From Nodularia sp. NIES-3585 (GTDB lineage: Bacteria; Cyanobacteriota; Cyanobacteriia; Cyanobacteriales; Nostocaceae): a DNA stretch of 64,000 nt. A model generated the notes under the pieces. That model searched no databases, had not been told where the DNA came from, and was given only the letters and a program-made list of their open reading frames with translations. The stretch is from the NCBI RefSeq assembly GCF_002218065.1, contig NZ_BDUB01000001.1, forward strand, positions 631,567-695,566, written 5' to 3'. Below, one piece after another: positions 58,702 to 64,000 of this stretch (its first letter is position 1; each line of letters begins with the position of its first letter). The translations under genes were made by a program, and so were the position numbers.

Positions 58702-59568
58702 CTAAAAATCAGAAAATTCTCGTTCAATCTTTTTAAGCTCTTCAAAATAGAAAGTAATTTGTCTTTCCAAATTCAAATAATTAGCTAAATTGGACTCAAA
58801 ACTCATCTGCTTACTCACCGCTTCAATATTTTCCTCAAACTGTTGCTTCCGTTGTTCAAGAAACCTTCTCTTGGCTGGTAATAAAGCTGGATTAATTGAC
58901 TTCTCTATGGGCTTACTTCCAATAACAACTGACTCCAAATATTGCCAAGCCTTGACTAAAGTTTGAATGGGAATCATAAAAGAGACTTTTGCAGCTTCTC
59001 GGCGACTATCTGCTGCAACTACCATCCCAACTACTCCCTGTAATTGTTCATCCCAAACCGGAGAACCACTAAATCCTTTTGCAATAGCGTATCCAGTCAC
59101 CTTAGTATCTTCCAGTTGTACCCATTGTTTAGCATTTTGCTCTGATAATACCCCAGTTGCCCAAACTCCAAAAGCAACACCCTGGGGACAACCAAAAACT
59201 TTAAATGGATGCTTTGAGATATTTTCTGATACAATCAACCGAGTTGGTTGGGCTTGAGAAGGTAAATGTTCCAGCTTTAAAACAGCAATATCTTCAATTA
59301 TGAGATCCGAATTTAAGTCAGATGTAGGATGCCAATGAACAACCGTCGCCTTAATTTTTTCAGTTGAATTAGCTAAGGGAAAATCAACCTGAATTTCTCC
59401 ATCAGGGATGTTTGCTATCGAGTCAGAAATGAATAACGCCTCTCCCACGACATGAGCGCAAGTCAAAGCATATTTTTCTGCCACCAGAAAGCCAATACCG
59501 ACTACATCATCCTGATAAAATATCCGAATAATTGAATTTTTATGACTATTAAAATCAATAGCATTCAT
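58702..59568 (-). CDS. trypsin-like serine protease with C-terminal adaptor segment
   Basis: 288 residues. Protease domain about 1-210 with full triad: His39 in ALTCAHVVG, Asp93 in IEDIAVLKL and Ser167 in AKGFSGSPVW. No signal peptide, so it is cytosolic. The C-terminal ~55 residues (LEQRKQQFEENIEAVSKQM, YLNLERQITF) form a coiled coil repeated at the start of the next gene. This fits a protease that is recruited and switched on through homotypic contacts. It is followed after 20 bp by that gene. Confidence 0.9.
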   Translation of the reverse strand: MNAIDFNSHKNSIIRIFYQDDVVGIGFLVAEKYALTCAHVVGEALFISDSIANIPDGEIQVDFPLANSTEKIKATVVHWHPTSDLNSDLIIEDIAVLKLEHLPSQAQPTRLIVSENISKHPFKVFGCPQGVAFGVWATGVLSEQNAKQWVQLEDTKVTGYAIAKGFSGSPVWDEQLQGVVGMVVAADSRREAAKVSFMIPIQTLVKAWQYLESVVIGSKPIEKSINPALLPAKRRFLEQRKQQFEENIEAVSKQMSFESNLANYLNLERQITFYFEELKKIEREFSDF

Positions 59569-59574
59569 TAACTA

Positions 59575-59916
59575 TTAACCCTCACCTTTACTACTCCATT
59601 TCAAAGTAATTTCATAGCTAACTTCGCCACCAACAGACGCAAAAATTGCTCCAGCATCCGCCGTTAACTTCAGCCCAAATTTAACCTCTACCTCATCGAT
59701 GGGCTGGTTGAGGTCGCGTAATTTAGAGATAATAGTAGAAGCAACGGGTTTAATGTTCTCTAAGGCTTCTTCAAATGTCTGCTGCACCTTGAGGACTTGT
59801 CTTCCTGATGGTAGCGAAGCTCGCTCAATTCCACCACGACCTTCTGGTTCATCCACTTCCACCAGAAATTTAGTTCCATCTGCTAGGGAAAACTCAGCTA
59901 TTTTTTTTTCTTTCAT
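59575..59916 (-). CDS. Trypco1 (CU044_2847 family)-like protein
   Basis: 113 residues. FLVEVDEPEGRGG, TFEEALENIKPVASTIISKL, EVEVKFGLKLTADAGAIFAS and YEITLKW match the small trypsin-co-occurring domain. It is the first gene of the minus-strand unit, 6 bp before the protease. The domain is known mostly as a neighbour or fusion of trypsin-like enzymes and may regulate or target them. Confidence 0.8.
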   Translation of the reverse strand: MKEKKIAEFSLADGTKFLVEVDEPEGRGGIERASLPSGRQVLKVQQTFEEALENIKPVASTIISKLRDLNQPIDEVEVKFGLKLTADAGAIFASVGGEVSYEITLKWSSKGEG

Positions 59917-60136
59917 CGTTTATGTACTAATGTGCATAATGGTAAGTCTAGGTAGTGCCTATACAAAGCTACGAATGTACAGAACATTATTCTAGACTTA
60001 TATTATCAGTAAAATTACGAAAATTATTACGCTTAAGCAAATCTAAACTTTTGGCTAAATCTTGCTGTATCCTCTCGCCTCTGGGTCTTCCCTGAGATAA
60101 ACTCATAACAGCCCATGATAAAATTTTTATAACATA
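59917..60136. other. divergent spacer island / adhC
   Basis: 220 bp, AT-rich, with the promoter for the conflict-type operon on one strand and adhC on the other. No specific site recognised. Confidence 0.4.
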
Positions 60137-61246
60137 ATGGAAGTTAAAGCAGCGATCGCTTACGGCGCGGGTAAGCCGTTAACTATAGAAACCGTGGAAT
60201 TATCACCACCACAAGCCGGGGAAGTTTTAATTGAGATTAAAGCCTCTGGAGTTTGCCATACCGATGCTTATACCCTTTCTGGTAATGATCCTGAAGGTTT
60301 ATTTCCCGCCATTTTGGGACACGAAGGCGCTGGTGTAGTGGTAGAGGTTGGTACTGGTGTCACTAGCCTGAAACCAGGAGATCATGTCATTCCCCTATAT
60401 ACTCCAGAATGCCGTCAGTGTGAATATTGCTTGAGCATGAAAACCAATCTTTGTCAAGCAATTCGCCTCACTCAAGGACGAGGTGTCATGCCCGATGGGA
60501 CGAGTCGCTTTAGTATTGGTGGAGAAATGCTACATCACTACATGGGTACATCTACCTTTGCTAATTACACCGTGTTACCTGAAATTGCCGTAGCTAAAAT
60601 TCGTCCAGATGCCCCCTTTGATAAAGTTTGTTATATCGGCTGCGGTGTAACTACTGGTGTGGGTGCAGTGATTAATACAGCTAAAGTAGAACCAGGGGCA
60701 AACGTGATAGTTTTCGGCTTAGGCGGTATTGGCTTAAATGTCATCCAAGGGGCGCGGATGGTAGGAGCGAATATGATTATTGGCGTAGATATTAATCCCA
60801 CTAAACGGGCTTTAGCAGAAAAGTTTGGCATGACGCACTTTGTCAATCCCCAAGAAGTTGAAGGTGATTTAGTGCCTTATTTGGTGGACTTAACCAAAGG
60901 CGGTGCTGATTATACTTTTGAATGTATTGGCAATGTAAATGTGATGCGTCAAGCGTTAGAATGCTGCCATAAAGGTTGGGGCGTAAGTGTAGTTATTGGT
61001 GTGGCTGGTGCTGGACAAGAAATTAGGACTCGTCCTTTTCAACTGGTAACTGGACGCGTTTGGAAAGGTTCGGCCTTTGGTGGCGCTAGGGGGCGTACCG
61101 ATGTGCCAAAAATTGTTGATTGGTATATGGATGGGAAAATAAATATTGATGATTTAATTACTCATGTCATGCCCATTGAGGAAATTAATACAGCGTTTGA
61201 TTTGATGCACAAAGGTGAATCAATCCGCAGCGTAGTCACATTTTAA
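60137..61246 (+). CDS. adhC: S-(hydroxymethyl)glutathione dehydrogenase (class III alcohol dehydrogenase)
   Basis: 369 residues. Catalytic zinc ligands Cys40 ([12 protein letters not shown]) and His62 (GHEGAG); structural zinc Cys cluster [20 protein letters not shown] site [15 protein letters not shown]. It oxidises S-hydroxymethylglutathione, the adduct of formaldehyde and glutathione, and also reduces S-nitrosoglutathione. fghA for the next step lies 766 bp downstream on the same strand. Confidence 0.96.
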   Translation: MEVKAAIAYGAGKPLTIETVELSPPQAGEVLIEIKASGVCHTDAYTLSGNDPEGLFPAILGHEGAGVVVEVGTGVTSLKPGDHVIPLYTPECRQCEYCLSMKTNLCQAIRLTQGRGVMPDGTSRFSIGGEMLHHYMGTSTFANYTVLPEIAVAKIRPDAPFDKVCYIGCGVTTGVGAVINTAKVEPGANVIVFGLGGIGLNVIQGARMVGANMIIGVDINPTKRALAEKFGMTHFVNPQEVEGDLVPYLVDLTKGGADYTFECIGNVNVMRQALECCHKGWGVSVVIGVAGAGQEIRTRPFQLVTGRVWKGSAFGGARGRTDVPKIVDWYMDGKINIDDLITHVMPIEEINTAFDLMHKGESIRSVVTF

Positions 61247-61328
61247 TTTCCATGGGATCAGAGATTGCTGCTCAAATTATAGCTGGGGAGTAGGAGTTAC
61301 TTCGACTGCGCTCAGTAACCGGGGGGGT

Positions 61329-61401
61329 GGGTTAAAACCCTTTTGGTGTCTAAGTTTGATTATCTGTTTATGTCTTAACCTCCTTGGCGGTTGCTATAAA
61401 T
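61329..61401 (+). repeat. 73-bp dispersed repeat, copy B
   Basis: Begins GGGTTAAAACCCTTTTGGTG and ends GCGGTTGCTATAAAT. It is the reverse complement of 36161-36233 with two differences. Confidence 0.85.
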
Positions 61402-61465
61402 GAAAATTGGGGAAGATTTCGGAAAAAAACTGCTGAATGTTCACGAATAAATGCCAAAATTAATC

Positions 61466-61490
61466 AGCACTCAGCACTCAGCGCTCAGAA
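61466..61490. repeat. CAGCACT heptamers before a start codon
   Basis: CAGCACTCAGCACTCAGCGC, three units ending 5 bases before the DUF29 ATG, so no clear ribosome site remains. Confidence 0.75.
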
Positions 61491-61994
61491 ATGCAGACAC
61501 CAGAAACCGAAGAAACAGCAGTAAACCAGAAAGCCAACCTCTATAAAACCAACTTTTCCGCTTGGACTCAGCAACAATCCCAACTGCTGCGTCATCAACA
61601 ATGGAACCAGCTTGACTTGCCCAATTTAATTGCGGAGATCGAATCCTGGAGTAAACAGGAACGTCAAGAATTGCGAAATCGCCTCAGCATATTAATTGGG
61701 CATTTACTCAAATGGGAATTTCAATCAGCAAAACGCAGTCGTAGTTGGTTGGCAACTATTCGAGTAGAACGGCGAGAAATTCTCAAGTTACTCAGCGAAC
61801 ATTCTCGTCTGAAGCCTTACCTCGAAGAAGCACTCCCACAAGCCTATGAAAATGCTAGAGATTTAGCATCGGGTGAAACTAACTTGCCACTCTCGACTTT
61901 TCCCCAGCAATGTCTGTATACTTTGGCAGAAATTATGAGCGATCGCTTTTATCCATCCTCTGAAGCTACAAATGATGATTTGATGGAATCATAG
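61491..61994 (+). CDS. DUF29 family protein
   Basis: 167 residues, all helical. FSAWTQQQSQLLRHQQWNQL, LDLPNLIAEIESWSKQERQE and LIGHLLKWEFQSAKRSRSWL are typical of DUF29, a cyanobacteria-rich family of unknown function. It sits between adhC and fghA with 18 bp to fghA, an unusual insertion in a detoxification pair. Confidence 0.9.
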   Translation: MQTPETEETAVNQKANLYKTNFSAWTQQQSQLLRHQQWNQLDLPNLIAEIESWSKQERQELRNRLSILIGHLLKWEFQSAKRSRSWLATIRVERREILKLLSEHSRLKPYLEEALPQAYENARDLASGETNLPLSTFPQQCLYTLAEIMSDRFYPSSEATNDDLMES

Positions 61995-62012
61995 CCTAAA
62001 ACTGGATCAATC

Positions 62013-62882
62013 ATGACCAATCTCAATCTGCTATCAGAATATCAAAGCTTTGGCGGCAAACTCGGCTTTTACTCTCACCTGTCTTCAACCTGTAAAAGTG
62101 AAATGCGCTTCGCTGTCTATCAACCACCACAAGCCACTCAACAGCCAGTACCCGTTCTCTATTTCCTTTCAGGCTTGACTTGTACTGAAGAGAATTTTAT
62201 GGTCAAGGCTGGGGCGCAGCGTTATGCATCTGAGTACGGCTTGATATTAGTTACACCAGATACTAGCCCCCGTAACACTGGTATTGTGGGTGAAGATGAA
62301 GATTGGGATTTTGGTACAGGCGCGGGCTTTTATGTGGATGCTACCGAGGAACCTTGGCATCAACATTACCAAATGTATAGTTATATTGTCGAAGAATTAC
62401 CTGGGATAATTGCCGCAAATTTTCCCATACAACCTGATAGACAAGGTATTTTTGGTCATTCAATGGGAGGACATGGGGCGCTACTATGTGCCATGAGAAA
62501 CCCGCAACTATATAAATCAGTTTCAGCGTTTGCACCTATTGCCGCACCGATGCGTTCTCCTTGGGGTCAAAAGACGTTCAATCGTTATCTAGGGAGTAAT
62601 CAAGAAACGTGGCGTAATTATGATGCTAGTGAATTAGTCCGACAACTAGGATATCACAGTCTGATTTTGATTGACCAAGGAACTGCTGATCAATATTTAG
62701 CTGAACAATTACTCCCAGAGGTGTTTGAACAAGCTTGTAAATCTGTGAATCAGCCTGTTAATTTACGTTATCAAACAGACTACGACCACAGTTATTATTT
62801 TATCGCTAGCTTTATTGAAGACCATATCCGCCATCATGCGATCGCACTGAGTGAAAGTTACTCAAATTTGACAAAAAAATAA
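62013..62882 (+). CDS. fghA: S-formylglutathione hydrolase
   Basis: 289 residues. Esterase D family: LYFLSGLTCTEENFMVKAG, DTSPRNTGIVGEDEDWDFG, nucleophile Ser150 in GIFGHSMGGHGAL, Asp in LILIDQGTADQYL and His in DYDHSYYFIASF. It hydrolyses S-formylglutathione to formate and glutathione, finishing the pathway begun by adhC. Confidence 0.96.
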   Translation: MTNLNLLSEYQSFGGKLGFYSHLSSTCKSEMRFAVYQPPQATQQPVPVLYFLSGLTCTEENFMVKAGAQRYASEYGLILVTPDTSPRNTGIVGEDEDWDFGTGAGFYVDATEEPWHQHYQMYSYIVEELPGIIAANFPIQPDRQGIFGHSMGGHGALLCAMRNPQLYKSVSAFAPIAAPMRSPWGQKTFNRYLGSNQETWRNYDASELVRQLGYHSLILIDQGTADQYLAEQLLPEVFEQACKSVNQPVNLRYQTDYDHSYYFIASFIEDHIRHHAIALSESYSNLTKK

Positions 62883-62910
62883 TTAAAAACTAGGTGGTTA
62901 TAAATCGCTG

Positions 62911-64000
62911 ATGAATCGAAATTTTTGGATTACCGCCTTAATTGCTTTTATTAACTCCCTGAGTTTGACCATTTTAATTCCCATTATCTATCTTTATGGC
63001 AAGCGATTTGGTCTCAGCGATTTCCAGACTAGTTTGTTATTTTCGACTTACTCTATAGCTCAATTTTTGGCAACGCCTGTTATTGGTAAACTTTCAGATC
63101 GCTTTGGACGTAAACCTTTATTGATTATCAGTTTAGCTGGGACTGTAATTGCTAACTTAATCGCTGGAACTGCGACAACAGCAGGGATTCTCTTTTTAGC
63201 GCGATTTCTGGATGGCATAACTGGAGGTAATGCTTCTGTTGCTCAGGCAATTATTTCCGATGTCACCACTTCAGAAAACCGAGCCAGAGGGTTTGGGGTT
63301 TATGGAGCAGCATTTGGTTTGGGTTTTGTATTGGGGCCAGTTACGAGTTTGCTAGCGCAGCAGATTTCTTTGGGGGCGGCTTTTTTAGTTTCGAGTGCCG
63401 TTGCATTTGTAGGACTTTTAGTAACAATCTTTCTTTTACCTGAAACCCTGGAACACAAAGCTGACAAGGCGCAAAACATTTTTGATCTAGGTTTAGGAAA
63501 CTTAATTAGCGGTTTGGCTATGCCGAAAGTTGGTGTACTTTTAGTAATCAACTTTTTTATTGGCACTACCTTCACCATTTTTACCTTTGCTTTTCAACCC
63601 TACTTTATTAATGTGTTGGGTCAAAATAGCGAGTCTTTGACGCTGATGTTTCTAGCCTTTGGAGTCCTGGGCGTAATCATGCAGACTTGGGGAGTTTCAA
63701 TTCTCAGTCAGAAATTTAATCTAGTAAATATATTATTTCTAGCTTTATTTATCCGCAGTTTGTCTTTTGTTATCATGCCAATTTGGCAGAATATCATTTA
63801 TTTTGTAGTAGTTTCCATCTTCTTTTCTCTATTCAATTCTCTAGTTCAACCCATGATTAATACACTAATTTCTCTGAATGCTAAAGCACAAGACCAGGGA
63901 ACTGCTATGGGTTTGAACGCATCTTATTTAAGTATATCTAATGGTATTGGTCCGGTGATTGCTGGCACACTGATTCATCAATCGCATCCCATAACCTATG
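62911..64000 (+). CDS. MFS transporter, partial at window end
   Basis: 363 codons, open to the last base. ATG at 62911 gives MNRNFWITALIAFINSLSL. Motif A of the major facilitator superfamily is in GKLSDRFGRKPL, and motif C-like GFGVYGAAFGLGFVLGP is in helix 5, as in TetA-type drug/proton antiporters. About ten of twelve helices are present. It follows fghA by 28 bp, so it may be co-transcribed. Substrate unknown. Confidence 0.88.
   Translation, partial: MNRNFWITALIAFINSLSLTILIPIIYLYGKRFGLSDFQTSLLFSTYSIAQFLATPVIGKLSDRFGRKPLLIISLAGTVIANLIAGTATTAGILFLARFLDGITGGNASVAQAIISDVTTSENRARGFGVYGAAFGLGFVLGPVTSLLAQQISLGAAFLVSSAVAFVGLLVTIFLLPETLEHKADKAQNIFDLGLGNLISGLAMPKVGVLLVINFFIGTTFTIFTFAFQPYFINVLGQNSESLTLMFLAFGVLGVIMQTWGVSILSQKFNLVNILFLALFIRSLSFVIMPIWQNIIYFVVVSIFFSLFNSLVQPMINTLISLNAKAQDQGTAMGLNASYLSISNGIGPVIAGTLIHQSHPITY

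Larger units (their letters stand above)
61247..61490. other. repeat-bearing spacer after adhC
   Basis: 244 bp with GGGGAGTAGGAG-type sequence (about 61287-61300), the 73-bp repeat copy B and CAGCACT heptamers up to the next ATG. Confidence 0.6.

Overview
The window is chromosomal DNA of a filamentous, heterocyst-forming type cyanobacterium (Nostoc/Anabaena group). The evidence is a tRNA-Leu(UAA) gene split by the classic cyanobacterial group I intron, NDH-1 subunits NdhL and NdhS, a HetZ-family protein, a Ycf33/DUF751 protein, dense GCGATCGC (HIP1) octamers, 7-bp tandem repeats (GGGGAGT, TCAGTTA, TAATGAC) and many short palindromic or MITE-like repeats between genes. Species assignment is inference.

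Layout. 0.1-8 kb: a small membrane protein, PEP synthase (ppsA), a tandem array of three Rpn-like PD-(D/E)XK genes plus the stub of a fourth, and a PMT-family mannosyltransferase. 8-13 kb: a Ser/Thr kinase with an SH3b domain, a coiled-coil membrane protein, the ndhL-DUF3007-trpA cluster and the intron-containing tRNA-Leu. 13-24 kb: an LPG-synthase-like membrane protein, two related lipoproteins, MITE-like repeats, larC, a YciO-type protein, a HetZ-family gene, a nuclease/Dam-methylase pair, ycf33, rbfA, a gene-poor 1 kb, a DUF4327 protein and an internally deleted tnpB element. 24-32 kb: PhoX phosphatase, a family 2 glycosyltransferase, a GAF histidine kinase, rpsB-tsf. 32-41 kb: a recG operon behind a candidate LexA box, a second histidine kinase, an AbrB antitoxin with a truncated toxin, a second decayed recG tail, a ParA ATPase, a Uma2 nuclease and a DUF2993 protein. 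41-52 kb: UDP-glucose dehydrogenase and UDP-xylose synthase, a Na+/H+ antiporter, a HAS-barrel protein, ndhS, an alpha/beta hydrolase, an atypical kinase, rimM and an aminotransferase. 52-60 kb: accessory island. 60-64 kb: formaldehyde detoxification (adhC, DUF29, fghA) and the start of an MFS exporter.

The most notable region is 53.4-59.9 kb. Five minus-strand genes encode a Trypco1-like protein, a trypsin-like protease, a probable inactive STAND-type protein, a MoxR AAA+ ATPase and a CoxE-like vWA protein. The protease and its neighbour share a ~55-residue coiled-coil segment, as expected for an adaptor (effector-associated) domain. Downstream on the same strand is a formylglycine-generating-enzyme-fold protein whose last ~35 residues look like the variable region of a diversity-generating retroelement: the residues that are Asn, Tyr or Ile in the family consensus are replaced in ways explained by changes at adenines only, with codon third bases kept, and a GC-rich segment plus hairpin follow. 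Neither the reverse transcriptase nor the template repeat is in this window. Together this looks like a protease/NTPase conflict-type system next to a hypervariable ligand-binding protein.

Other points: candidate LexA boxes upstream of the recG operon and of the PD-(D/E)XK gene, a structured leader in front of rpsB, a PIN toxin gene broken by a palindromic repeat, a duplicated recG 3' end, and a 73-bp dispersed repeat present in two inverted copies 25 kb apart.
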